64,000 bases of DNA from Lusitaniella coriacea LEGE 07157 (GTDB lineage Bacteria > Cyanobacteriota > Cyanobacteriia > Cyanobacteriales > Spirulinaceae): assembly GCF_015207425.1 (NCBI RefSeq), contig NZ_JADEWZ010000010.1, forward strand, positions 87,686 through 151,685, given 5' to 3'. This document shows, in pieces, positions 7,353 to 16,132 of the stretch (positions are counted from its first letter, which is position 1; every line of letters starts with the position of its first letter). The position numbers and the translations under genes were made by a program. Under the pieces are notes generated by a model, which was not told the origin of the DNA, searched no databases, and was given only the letters and a program-made list of their open reading frames with translations.

Positions 7353-9440
7353 CTAATTGAGGTTTTTTGCGACAATTTCTTGATAAAATTCCTCTAAACC
7401 TCGAACGCATAAGGGATCGTCAAAAAGACGATCGCGCCGTTCTTTCATTTTGGTTTCAATCTCTTCTCGCCACGCGCGATCGCGTCCTAATTTAACGGCA
7501 ATTTCAATATACTCTGCTTCATCCCGTGCAATCGTTTCGGTCACTCCAATCATTTTTAGGAAACTGTCGGTGTGGCGACCGCGCATAAATTCTCCTGGAG
7601 AGGTGACAATGGGACGATAGCACGCGATCGCTTCTAAACTGGTATTTCCCCCAGACCAGGTTAAGGTGTCGAGATAGACATCGCAATGTAGGTTAACTAG
7701 GAGATAGTCGAGGCGTTCGGGAATGGTTAGAAACAAGCAATAGTCTTGATAGTTTAAACCTACCGTGGCAAACGCGCGATCGAGACGCGGTTTGAGGATT
7801 TCTCCTCGTAAAAAGATGAATTGTGCTTGGGGAACGCGCAAGGCAATTTCTGCCAAAATATAATCGTACTGGGGTAAATATTTAAAGGGTGCTTGACAGC
7901 AAAGATACAAAATTGCATCTTCGGGTAAGTTCAATTCTGCGCGACTTTTAATCAGAGGAGGAAGTGTTGGTTGTGGATATGCAACGCCAATATTTGGTAA
8001 GAGAATGAGCTTTTCTGAATAATGTTCTTGTGCATTTTTGGGTTCCATTAACTCGCTGGATAAAAAGTAGTCAATGGTTGGCAATCCGGTGGTGACGGGA
8101 TGTCCCCAAGCAGTACATTGAATGGGTGCAAGGCGCAATCCTGCTGTTGCAAAAGTTGGTGCATCCATGCCAATTTCGGGGAAGATGAGAATGTGCAGGC
8201 GATCGCGCCGAATTTGTTCGCAAGTCGCGGCTAAATTGTGGGGAATGTGGTGAAAAACATCGCTATACTCCCGAAATTGCTGGGTTACGGGATCTGGAGT
8301 ATCGCTAGTGTAGTAACAATAGACCTCAAACTGCTCGCGGTTGTGCTGTTTCAGCCAACCCGTCAACCATAATGTCCCACTATAGGAATGCAAATAAGCG
8401 GAAACGTAACCGATCCGAATTTTACCCGCTTTGGTGAGAGCAGGCATAGATAAAGGTTCTCTCCATTGAGGATAATTGGCGGTGACAATACGATGCACTA
8501 GATTGCCATACTTGCACTGCAATTCAACATCATTTTGCGCTTGATAAGCGAGATAGAAGTTGGTTAAGCGACAAATTCCGGCGAGTGCATTGCTGCGTTC
8601 TTCGGGGGTTGCGAAAGAGGTTTCTTGAATTAAAGCTTCCAACCCCTTGATAAAGCGCTGGCGATTGGGTTCAATATCTGCTGGGTTTTGGTAAATTGCG
8701 GGGAGAATGAGGTTTTTGAGGAGGGTGAAAGTGTAGTCCTGGGGGAGGTTTTGGGAAGCGTTATTGACGATCGCGATCGCGTCCTCCACAAGTCCGTTAT
8801 TTTGCAGGTGAACAATTGCAGCAAAATAAAAATGACCTTCTTTTGGATATAACTGACTCGCTGTTGCCAGGGTCTTTAACATCAACTCGTGTTGCTGTAA
8901 CATCCGATAGCATTCTGCAAAGTTTGCATAGATGGATGATGGGTTGAAATGAGTTTCGAGAGCAAGTTCGTATTGCGCGATCGCATCAGAGATGCGGCTC
9001 TGCGAGATCGCGCCTTGCCAATTTCCCTGTTGAAATAAGCGATCGCCAAGGGATGCAAATAACGGTTCGAGGGGAAGGGTTGAAACCTCTTCTAGTGTGC
9101 AACTTGGAAGCGTTTGCGGGATAATTGCGTCATTTTCTCGCGAGAGTATGATAAGCGCGTGACTCTGTTGCGCGATCGCGTCCCCCCATTTCACCAATGC
9201 AATTTCTGGCATTTCTTCACCTTCCAGCACTTCCTCCAGCAACAAATTCATGACCACGCCAGAGAGGAGTAAATTCGCTTCTTCCTCCAAAATTCCACTG
9301 GTTTCGATGAGGAGAGTTATTTGATGACAATTGGGATGTGCCTCGATTGCGCAAATCGCTTTTCCCAACTCAATCCCAACCGCATCCGACCATTGCGTCC
9401 AATCTGGAAAGACAATTAAATTAATTAAACGATTCGACAT
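7353..9440 (-). CDS. SPINDLY-type O-GlcNAc transferase-like protein with TPRs (GT41)
   Basis: This 695-residue protein has three parts. Residues 1-135 form an accessory domain (NLIVFPDWTQ, then NCHQITLLIETSGI, then SGVVMNLLLEE) that also occurs at the C-terminus of the next gene upstream. TPR-like helices follow at about 145-270. From about 343 the SPY/OGT catalytic region appears (KIRIGYVSAYLHSYSGT, GLRLAPIQCTAWGHPVTTG, DYFLSSELMEP, then LDTLTWSGGNTSLEAIACYR). Such proteins transfer a sugar to protein or glycan acceptors from nucleotide sugars; the substrate here is unknown. It is the last gene of a minus-strand cluster with the methyltransferase-glycosyltransferase fusion, 49 nt apart. Confidence 0.88.
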   Translation of the reverse strand: MSNRLINLIVFPDWTQWSDAVGIELGKAICAIEAHPNCHQITLLIETSGILEEEANLLLSGVVMNLLLEEVLEGEEMPEIALVKWGDAIAQQSHALIILSRENDAIIPQTLPSCTLEEVSTLPLEPLFASLGDRLFQQGNWQGAISQSRISDAIAQYELALETHFNPSSIYANFAECYRMLQQHELMLKTLATASQLYPKEGHFYFAAIVHLQNNGLVEDAIAIVNNASQNLPQDYTFTLLKNLILPAIYQNPADIEPNRQRFIKGLEALIQETSFATPEERSNALAGICRLTNFYLAYQAQNDVELQCKYGNLVHRIVTANYPQWREPLSMPALTKAGKIRIGYVSAYLHSYSGTLWLTGWLKQHNREQFEVYCYYTSDTPDPVTQQFREYSDVFHHIPHNLAATCEQIRRDRLHILIFPEIGMDAPTFATAGLRLAPIQCTAWGHPVTTGLPTIDYFLSSELMEPKNAQEHYSEKLILLPNIGVAYPQPTLPPLIKSRAELNLPEDAILYLCCQAPFKYLPQYDYILAEIALRVPQAQFIFLRGEILKPRLDRAFATVGLNYQDYCLFLTIPERLDYLLVNLHCDVYLDTLTWSGGNTSLEAIACYRPIVTSPGEFMRGRHTDSFLKMIGVTETIARDEAEYIEIAVKLGRDRAWREEIETKMKERRDRLFDDPLCVRGLEEFYQEIVAKNLN

Positions 9441-9489
9441 TTATTGCAATTCTCACTTCAATTCAATTATTCCCCATTCCTTCACCGGA

Positions 9490-11763
9490 TTAAGGCGCGC
9501 GATCGCGTAGAGAAGAATCTTCTAAGGTATAAGCAGGCAATGATTCTGCGCCCACTCGTGCAATACTATCTCGATTGTCGCATTCTAAGATTAGGCGACC
9601 TTGCAGGTGAGGGAAAAGTGCTTGCCATTGAATGTCTCCAAGCGGTTCAACAAAGGAAATTGCTGTATCCTCAACCTCTTCTAAATCCTCTTCCAGCAAC
9701 AGATTCATCGCCACTCCCGACACCAGTAAATTTGCATCCTCCTGGGAAATCCCTTGGATGTCGATTAAGAGGGTCATTTTGTTGCAATTGGGATGTCGCG
9801 CGATCCCGCGAATCGCGTCCTGTAACCCCAAACCCACCGCCTCTTCCGATTGCGACCAATCCGGAAAAACAATCCAATTTTCCTCTCGTAAATTCAAGGG
9901 TAACAGCGTTGCGTCAATTAAAGCATTCTGCATCAAACCCGCCATTTTCGACCAAGAAAACTTTTTCGCCTGTTCCAATCCCGCCTCAATCAGCGCTTGG
10001 CGCACAGAGGGTTTCTGCACTTCGCACAACGCATCCATCATCCCCTCAATATCATCGTCCTTCACGTATAACGCTGCATCTCCCGCCACTTCGGGGAGGG
10101 AGGCATTCGGAGTTGTAATCACCGGACAACCGCACGCAAGTGCCTCCAAAACCGGCAAGCCAAACCCCTCATATTTAGAAGGATAAACCAATGCCACCGC
10201 ACCCCCATAAGCCAACCTTAATTCTTCATCGCTGAGGGGAAGTGTATGAATACAAATTCCGGGGACTTCATTTCTTAATTCGTCTTCCAAAAGCCCTTTA
10301 TTTCCCGTACAAACTAATTCAAAACCAAACTTCGTACACAATTTTGCAAACGCTTTAAAAAACACCTGTGAATTTTTATATCCCGTTCCCGGTGCAACTA
10401 AAAGGAAATAGGGTTTGGCAATCCCATATTTGAATTTAAATTGGTCGATTTCCTCCAAACTCGCGAGTGAAAATATGCGATTCACACCGCAATGAGCAAC
10501 TTTCACCGAGTCTTGAGGAATATTAGGGAAACACTGAACTAAATCGCGAGCCGTATTTTCTGAAATTGCAAGATAAGCAGAAGCGTGTTGAATGCCATAG
10601 TGTTTTTCTCGCCACATCGGTTGTGTGAAATCTGCACCCAAAACCTCTGGAATCATGTCATACGCCATAAAGACAGAAGGCGTTGAGATAGGAGTAGTGT
10701 AATAACTTGAAATAAATAGATCTGCACCTTCTTCATCACAAATTTGCTGAAGCAGTTCGCGATCTGCATCTGAATTTTGATAATTATGATTGGGGATAAC
10801 GCGATAGTCAATCCCAGAAATTTCTGGCGTAGTACCCCCGCGACTGAGAACCAATAAATGTTTAGAAAAACCAGACTCTACCCACTCTTCTAATAAAGTC
10901 CTCCAAACGCGAGCGATTCCCGTACGATAATATTGAAAGAAAACCCCATCAAGGACAATTTTCAAGATTGAGTTTTTATGTTTTTTATTGATCTTATTAT
11001 TTCGATCTAATAAGCCAACATAAATATCTCCCCAAAGGGTTTTGCTTATATCATCAAATATATTACCGTATTTAGGGAAATTCAATATCTGAGCGACATT
11101 TGATGGCAATCTTTTTTCCGTAAGTAAATGGATAAAGCAACCGTCAGTGTATAAGTTTAGATTGAACTTCTTTGCGATTATCTCTAAAGACTTAACAGTA
11201 TAGATTGCAATATGCTGACCTTCGTGAGTAGCATAATATCCCCATTGTTCGGGAGTTGGGTTATTATGAGGAAGTAATTCTGTACTCAACAAAATGTTAC
11301 GAGAGAATTCCAGGATTTTTGATATTTCTTGAAGGGGGTTTGTGAAATGCTCAAAAACCTCAAAAGCAGTAACTAATTGATAAGGTTCTTCTTCTGGCTG
11401 AGTTACAACCCTTTCCGTAAAAACACTTTTGCAATATTTATCGTAGCCGTAAAAATTAAGTCCAATATATTGCATTAGGATACCGAGAAGACCATAGCCA
11501 GAACCATAATCTAAAAACTTCCCTTTTGGATTAAAAACATTAAGAGCAACGCTAGCTGTCAATCTAGAAAATGCAATATTTCTTGCAGCTAATCCATAGT
11601 CACTTTTAGCAATAGGATTAATATATGCTTCTTCTAACCAGTAAGGAGCTTCAGTTTGAATAAAATTACAATTTTTACACTGAAAATAATCAACATCATA
11701 TTTTTCTAATACTTTAGCTCTAGCAAAAAAAGTTACAGCAGAATCACAAATCTTACATTTCAT
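9490..11763 (-). CDS. Three-domain fusion: zinc-ribbon methyltransferase, GT4 glycosyltransferase, accessory domain
   Basis: I chose the ATG at MKCKICD; an upstream TTG would add 12 residues. The protein has 757 residues. The N-terminus has two CxxC knuckles (C3/C6, C29/C32), then a class I SAM methyltransferase with DYGSGYG at 85-91. A GT4 glycosyltransferase follows (APGTGYKNSQVFFKAF, then YEGFGLPVLEALACGCPV). The last ~130 residues repeat the accessory domain of the SPINDLY neighbour (NWIVFPDWSQSEEAVG, then NLLVSGVAMNLLLEE). The methyltransferase half is AT-rich and lacks HIP1, while the glycosyltransferase half resembles the rest of the genome. The likely role is synthesis of a surface glycan or a glycoprotein modification. 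Confidence 0.88.
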   Translation of the reverse strand: MKCKICDSAVTFFARAKVLEKYDVDYFQCKNCNFIQTEAPYWLEEAYINPIAKSDYGLAARNIAFSRLTASVALNVFNPKGKFLDYGSGYGLLGILMQYIGLNFYGYDKYCKSVFTERVVTQPEEEPYQLVTAFEVFEHFTNPLQEISKILEFSRNILLSTELLPHNNPTPEQWGYYATHEGQHIAIYTVKSLEIIAKKFNLNLYTDGCFIHLLTEKRLPSNVAQILNFPKYGNIFDDISKTLWGDIYVGLLDRNNKINKKHKNSILKIVLDGVFFQYYRTGIARVWRTLLEEWVESGFSKHLLVLSRGGTTPEISGIDYRVIPNHNYQNSDADRELLQQICDEEGADLFISSYYTTPISTPSVFMAYDMIPEVLGADFTQPMWREKHYGIQHASAYLAISENTARDLVQCFPNIPQDSVKVAHCGVNRIFSLASLEEIDQFKFKYGIAKPYFLLVAPGTGYKNSQVFFKAFAKLCTKFGFELVCTGNKGLLEDELRNEVPGICIHTLPLSDEELRLAYGGAVALVYPSKYEGFGLPVLEALACGCPVITTPNASLPEVAGDAALYVKDDDIEGMMDALCEVQKPSVRQALIEAGLEQAKKFSWSKMAGLMQNALIDATLLPLNLREENWIVFPDWSQSEEAVGLGLQDAIRGIARHPNCNKMTLLIDIQGISQEDANLLVSGVAMNLLLEEDLEEVEDTAISFVEPLGDIQWQALFPHLQGRLILECDNRDSIARVGAESLPAYTLEDSSLRDRAP

Positions 11764-11822
11764 TTTCTGACACTGATTTTGAGGGTTTTCTTGAGGCAAA
11801 CAATAAAAACAAAAGAGCAGTA

Positions 11823-12317
11823 TTAATCTTTTGCCTTATCTTCTTGTGTTCCTGCTTCAATCTGCTGTTTAACCTGAGTCAGTTGATCTTTCAACTGAGC
11901 ATTTTCGGGGTTGAGAGCAACCAGTTTTTCAATATAGGGAATCGCTTCGTTAGGATTTCCAGTTTGAATATGAGCGGCGGCTAAAATTTGTAAAGCTTCT
12001 TGGTTTTCGGGTTCTAACTCCACCAACTTTTCGAGGGGAGGAATTGCTTCTTTTACTTTCCCCAATTCGATGCGCGCACTCACCAAATTTTGTAGTGCAA
12101 AGAGATTATCGGGTTCGCGTTCGAGAACTTTTTGAAATCCTTCTTCTGCAACTAACAGATTTTGAGTCGCTGCGTCCGCTGGTGTTTCGTTAGTAGATTG
12201 AGGAGAATTATTGCCACTATTGCGAAAAAGACCCGCCGCCATCAGTCCAGTGGAACCGACAAAGGCGAGAATTGAGACGATAATGAGGATTTGTTGTACG
12301 GGTTTTTTTTCTGCCAC
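11823..12317 (-). CDS. Membrane-anchored TPR protein
   Basis: From a GTG start (VAEKKPVQQI) the protein has 164 residues: one transmembrane anchor near residues 7-30 and then about three TPR repeats (LLVAEEGFQKVLEREPDNLF, then IPPLEKLVELEPENQEALQI, then IPYIEKLVALNPENAQLKDQ). A TTG start upstream (12374) would add 19 residues that do not look like a signal. It lies 59 nt upstream of the fusion glycosyltransferase gene on the same strand. TPRs suggest protein-protein contacts at the membrane face. Confidence 0.8.
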   Translation of the reverse strand: MAEKKPVQQILIIVSILAFVGSTGLMAAGLFRNSGNNSPQSTNETPADAATQNLLVAEEGFQKVLEREPDNLFALQNLVSARIELGKVKEAIPPLEKLVELEPENQEALQILAAAHIQTGNPNEAIPYIEKLVALNPENAQLKDQLTQVKQQIEAGTQEDKAKD

Positions 12318-12458
12318 GATGCTTACACTGAAAAAGAGAATGGGTTGAAATGGGGTTATTCTAAAAGTACCCAATTTTGAGGCGATCGCGCACTGCCTTC
12401 AGCAAATCCCTGCCAAGATCGTACACTTGCCCATTTCCAACTGTAACAGAGTGTCAAA

Positions 12459-13298
12459 ATGTCTACGAACGCGCGCACCGCGAAGCGGATCTCTCCGAAA
12501 TCGCGCTCTAATTTTAGCCAATCTCTTCCAATTTATCTCGTTCTCCTATTGGGAATGATTGCAATAGGCACGTTGCAACTCCCCCAGCTTCGCAAAATCC
12601 AGCAACAAGGACAAACTCTTTCCCCCGAAGAACTTAAAGAAGCCGAACAATCAGCAAAAGCTAACCTTGCACTCCTCCGAAAGGTTCCGACGTTTGGGTT
12701 TGATAATTTAATTGCAAATTGGACGATACTGGAGTTTTTTGAGTATTTTGGCGATAACGAAGCGCGTGAAGTCACGGGTTACGATCTCAGCCTCGATTAT
12801 TTTGATGTAATTATCGATCGCGATCCTCGGTTTTTAGCCGCTTACAACGGTTTAGCCACAAGCGGTTCGATTTACGCAGCAAGACCCGAAAAAACCAATA
12901 CACTCATTGAGAAAGGACTTCAATCCGTCACTCCAAAAGTCCCATTTCGGTCTTACTACATTCTGCGGCATAAGGGAATTAACGAGATACTCTTCCTTCC
13001 CAATTCCCAGGAGGATGCGAGAAAATCCTTTGAAACCGCCGCAGAATGGGCAAATTCTTACAGCGATGAGGAAAGTCAATATGTGGCTGAACTTTCCCGA
13101 CAAACAGCACAATATCTCGCTAACAATCCCGAAAGTAAAACCGCTAAAGTCTCCGCATGGGTCATGGTTTTGCAGGCGATTCCTCCTTCTGATAAAAGTA
13201 CGAGAAAAAGAGCGATTCGAGAGATTGAGAAATTAGGTGGAAAAGTGGTACAAACTCCAGAGGGTAACTGGACGATTCAACCACCAGAGACGGATTGA
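12459..13298 (+). CDS. Membrane-anchored protein of unknown function, 279 aa
   Basis: I do not recognise a named domain. The N-terminus is basic, with one transmembrane segment at about 24-41 (PIYLVLLLGMIAIGTLQ). A helical soluble region follows, with FGFDNLIANWTILEFFEYFG and a TPR-like middle (YFDVIIDRDPRFLAAYNGLA). The design resembles cyanobacterial thylakoid or plasma-membrane anchored helical proteins. The next gene on the opposite strand diverges from it and is also a membrane-anchored TPR protein, so the pair may share a control region. The start ATG is well placed for an N-terminal anchor. Confidence 0.75.
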   Translation: MSTNARTAKRISPKSRSNFSQSLPIYLVLLLGMIAIGTLQLPQLRKIQQQGQTLSPEELKEAEQSAKANLALLRKVPTFGFDNLIANWTILEFFEYFGDNEAREVTGYDLSLDYFDVIIDRDPRFLAAYNGLATSGSIYAARPEKTNTLIEKGLQSVTPKVPFRSYYILRHKGINEILFLPNSQEDARKSFETAAEWANSYSDEESQYVAELSRQTAQYLANNPESKTAKVSAWVMVLQAIPPSDKSTRKRAIREIEKLGGKVVQTPEGNWTIQPPETD

Positions 13299-13694
13299 GG
13301 TTATTTTTGAAACTCCCGAAATCTCCAATTTAATAATTTGTAAAGAACGAAGAAAGTAATTAAGAAAGCTATCGATCGTTTTTTATCTTTAATTCCGGTG
13401 AAAAGCAACTTTCAGACTCATAAGGTATTAACTTATTTCCCTTTACCTTAGCTGAGAGAAGGTTTAAATCACCCAACTGAGAAATGCCATAACAAAGTTT
13501 TACCTCGCTTCACCGATGACCTATTTTGGACGCTAGTAGGCTTGAGCTATAATTGAGGGAAAGAAGATATTGCTGAAATATCGGAGTAACAAACCCAATT
13601 TTCCGATCGTCCCTTGATTAACATTTAAATACGATCGCGCGTCTGGCTCCTTAGCAATATTAACAACTTTTAATTAAATTTAGAATTGGAAACA
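13299..13694. other. 396-nt intergenic region upstream of the NfeD-flotillin genes
   Basis: No gene or repeat copy is seen. It is AT-rich, contains a sigma-70-like promoter at 13526-13553 and ends in an AT-rich leader with one partial HIP1 site near 13630. The leader of about 130 nt is longer than needed for ribosome binding, but I see no known riboswitch. Confidence 0.6.
13526..13553 (+). promoter_or_regulatory. Sigma-70-type promoter for the NfeD-flotillin cluster
   Basis: TTGGAC (13526-13531) and TATAAT (13548-13553) are separated by 16 nt. The -10 box is a perfect consensus and the -35 box matches four of six positions. Transcription would start near 13560, leaving a leader of roughly 135 nt before the NfeD ATG. 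No other comparable pair was noticed in this gap. Confidence 0.5.
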
Positions 13695-14300
13695 ATGTTA
13701 TCGTTATACGGCTTATTTTTTATCGTTGGCGGAACATTTGTGCTATTTGCGGCGGTAGCAGGATTAGATGGCCCGGATTTCGAGTTAGAGTTTGATCCCG
13801 ATATCGAAACCCTCGCGCCGAAAAACGAGGAAGAAGAAACCCTATCCGTTCGAGGAAAACGTCCTAGAAGGAGATTATGGCTGCCTTTTCTAAGTTTGAG
13901 GTTTTGGACCTTTGGCAGTTGTTTCTTTGGCTTAACCGGGATTCTGCTCACCCTCTTCCAAGGTAGCATTGCAGAGCCAATCGTTCTCTGGCTCGCGATC
14001 GCGGTGGGTTTGCTTTTTGGAACAACAATCACCGCAATTCTGCACAATCTCAGGCAAAATCAAGCCAACAGTCTCGTTAATTCCAACGATCTGATCGGTC
14101 TTCCCGGAATTGTCGAGATTCCTTTTGATTCCAATAGTAAGGGAAAAATTCGCGTCAGCGTTCGAGGCTCGATCCTAGATTTAATTGCCTTAACCGAAGA
14201 TCGGCAAATGTTTCAACCCGGAGAACAAGTTTATATTGTTGGGATGGAGAACAATAAAGTGTGGGTTGTTTCCCAAAATACGTTAGGCAATTACGAGTAG
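13695..14300 (+). CDS. NfeD-like membrane protein (short form)
   Basis: The protein has 201 residues from the ATG at 13695; a TTG 9 nt earlier is less likely. It has an N-terminal transmembrane helix (LYGLFFIVGGTFVLFAAVAG), an acidic loop, two more membrane segments (about 65-110) and a C-terminal OB-fold-like domain (NSNDLIGLPGIVEIPFDSN, ending with VYIVGMENNKVWVV). It lacks the N-terminal ClpP-like protease of long NfeD proteins. Short NfeD proteins commonly sit beside flotillin/SPFH genes and are thought to partner them in membrane microdomains, which is the arrangement here. Confidence 0.8.
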   Translation: MLSLYGLFFIVGGTFVLFAAVAGLDGPDFELEFDPDIETLAPKNEEEETLSVRGKRPRRRLWLPFLSLRFWTFGSCFFGLTGILLTLFQGSIAEPIVLWLAIAVGLLFGTTITAILHNLRQNQANSLVNSNDLIGLPGIVEIPFDSNSKGKIRVSVRGSILDLIALTEDRQMFQPGEQVYIVGMENNKVWVVSQNTLGNYE

Positions 14301-14577
14301 AAGAAAAGGGAGCATCCCAATTATGCAACTCTGTTACTTTGCTCTAGCTCCTCTTCTCCCAGATTTGGGAGAGGTCGGAACGCCTCTGAGGTTTCACGGC
14401 GGTCACAAGCATCTGAGGAAAACTGAGGGGCTGTGTTTCGAGGAAACCTCGAAACCCTGTACGCCCCGTCAGATGTCGCCACCTCCTCAGAGGATGCAAG
14501 CCGACCTTGAGGGGTTGGGGGATGAGGGCGACAAAAGTTGGATACTCCCGAAGAAAAAAACCTGAATTTCCTGGAAA
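14301..14577. repeat. Intergenic repeat (TCTCCCAGATTTGGGAGAGG type)
   Basis: The space between the NfeD and first flotillin genes contains CTCCCAGATTTGGGAGAGGT followed by CGGAACGCCTCTGAGGTTT (about 14355-14394). A second inverse copy lies at 30940-30976. More inverted pieces follow, including CGAGGAAACCTCG near 14441. Because it lies within a likely operon, the repeat is probably transcribed and could form hairpins between the two coding regions. Confidence 0.65.
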
Positions 14578-16011
14578 ATGGGAACACTCAGCAATAGTAT
14601 CGAGCGCATCAGAACAATAAATTCAAGGACAACGGTCATCATGACAAATTCAAAACAATTCAACACCTTTTGGGAAGAAGAAGTTGCAGTCGTTGAGAGC
14701 GTTGCGATAAGAAATGAATCGCCAATTCTCGCTCAAACCAACTCCTTAAGCCAGCAAATGTGGACGGCACTTCCCGTCGCACTTGGCATCTTTGGAGTCA
14801 TTTTGATTATTTTATTTCTCAACAGTTTCCTCTGTATTTGTAAACCCAATGAAATTCTCATTTTGTCCGGTCGCAAACACAAAACAAAAACCGGAAAAGA
14901 AGTTGGGTATCGCACGATTTTTGGCGGACGAGCGATTCGCATTCCTGTTCTAGAAACCGTCAAAAGCATGGACTTAACAATCATGCCCGTTCCCGTAGAG
15001 GTGAGTAACGCTTATTCTAAAGGGGGAACGCCACTGGATATTCACGCGATCGCGAACGTCAAAATCTCCAGTAACCCCGCTATTGTCGGGAACGCCATCG
15101 AACGCTTCCTCGACCACGACCGTGCCGAACTGGCTCGCGTGGCACGAGAAACCCTAGAAGGCAAACTGCGCGGTGTTGTCGCCACCCTCACCCCCGAAGA
15201 ACTCAACGAAGATCGCCTCAGTTTCGCCGAACGCATCGCCGAAGATGTGGACCGGGATTTAACCAAACTCGGCTTGCAACTGGATACCCTGAAAATTCAA
15301 AGCGTTTCCGATGATGTGGATTATCTCAGTTCCATCGGTCGCAAGCAAATTGCCCTGATCGTGCGCGATGCAGAAATCGCCGAATCCAACGCTATTGGGG
15401 AAGCCGACCGCATCGAAGCCGATTGTCAGCGAGAAGCTGAAGTTTCCAAAACCCAAGCGAAAACCGTCGTCCTGCAAAAACACAACGAACTGCGGACAAT
15501 TAAAGCCGAACTCGAACAGCAGGCAAGATCCGAAGAAGAGCGTACCGAAGCTGCTGCTAAAGAAGCCAGAGCAAAAGCCGAACAAATCCTGCAAACCGTG
15601 CGCGCCGAATTAGAACGATTGCGCCTCGAAGCCGATGAAGTGTTACCCGCCGAAGCGAACCGACAAGCCAAAGCGTTGCACGCCAAAGGTACCGCCGCCA
15701 GTTTAGCGGAAAATTCCAAAGCCGCCGCTTTAGCGAATACGATGCTCTCTGAGGTGTGGCAAGAAATTGGTGCGGATGCGTCAGAATTGTTCCTGATTCA
15801 ACAAATCGAAACTGTTCTCAACGAAGCCACCCAAATTCCCGGAAAACTGCACTTAGAAAATGTCAACGTTATTGATAACGGCGATGGTCAATCCATTGCC
15901 AGTCTGATGAACGCCTATCCCGAAATTGTTCGTCAGTTCCTCGTGCAAGTGGATAACACCCTCGGCATTGATGTGGCGGGAACCTTGAGTAGTAAGAAAA
16001 TTCGCAATTGA
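14578..16011 (+). CDS. Flotillin-like SPFH protein 1
   Basis: This 477-residue protein has a transmembrane segment at about 62-82 (LGIFGVILIILFLNSFLCI), an SPFH domain (KPNEILILSGRK, then VKSMDLTIMPVPVEVSNAYS) and a long Ala/Glu-rich coiled coil (about 260-390) before a C-terminal helical tail. Flotillins organise membrane microdomains. The start is uncertain: ATG 14641 (MTNSKQF) would remove 21 residues and neither has a strong ribosome site. It follows the NfeD gene and precedes a paralogue, so it is probably co-expressed from the promoter at 13526. Confidence 0.85.
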   Translation: MGTLSNSIERIRTINSRTTVIMTNSKQFNTFWEEEVAVVESVAIRNESPILAQTNSLSQQMWTALPVALGIFGVILIILFLNSFLCICKPNEILILSGRKHKTKTGKEVGYRTIFGGRAIRIPVLETVKSMDLTIMPVPVEVSNAYSKGGTPLDIHAIANVKISSNPAIVGNAIERFLDHDRAELARVARETLEGKLRGVVATLTPEELNEDRLSFAERIAEDVDRDLTKLGLQLDTLKIQSVSDDVDYLSSIGRKQIALIVRDAEIAESNAIGEADRIEADCQREAEVSKTQAKTVVLQKHNELRTIKAELEQQARSEEERTEAAAKEARAKAEQILQTVRAELERLRLEADEVLPAEANRQAKALHAKGTAASLAENSKAAALANTMLSEVWQEIGADASELFLIQQIETVLNEATQIPGKLHLENVNVIDNGDGQSIASLMNAYPEIVRQFLVQVDNTLGIDVAGTLSSKKIRN

Positions 16012-16110
16012 GTGACGGGGAGATAGGGTGAAACGGAGATGAGGTGACACGGGGATAGGTTTGCAATCCGTCCTTTCTTCTGCCGTCTGCCTTCACCGAT
16101 AACTGATGAC
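16012..16110. repeat. Partial dispersed repeat between the two flotillin genes
   Basis: GACACGGGGATAGGTTTGCA followed by ATCCGTCCTTTCTTCTGCCG matches the right half of the repeat at 1726-1880 and 28045-28227. It is followed by a clean AAGGAGA ribosome site for the second flotillin. Confidence 0.55.
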
Positions 16111-16132
16111 TGAAAAAAGGAGATAACAATCG

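Noticed and set aside
9444..10186. Plus-strand frames opposite the glycosyltransferase fusion
   Set aside because: They are antisense to a well-supported gene, with Pro/Ser-rich text typical of shadow frames.
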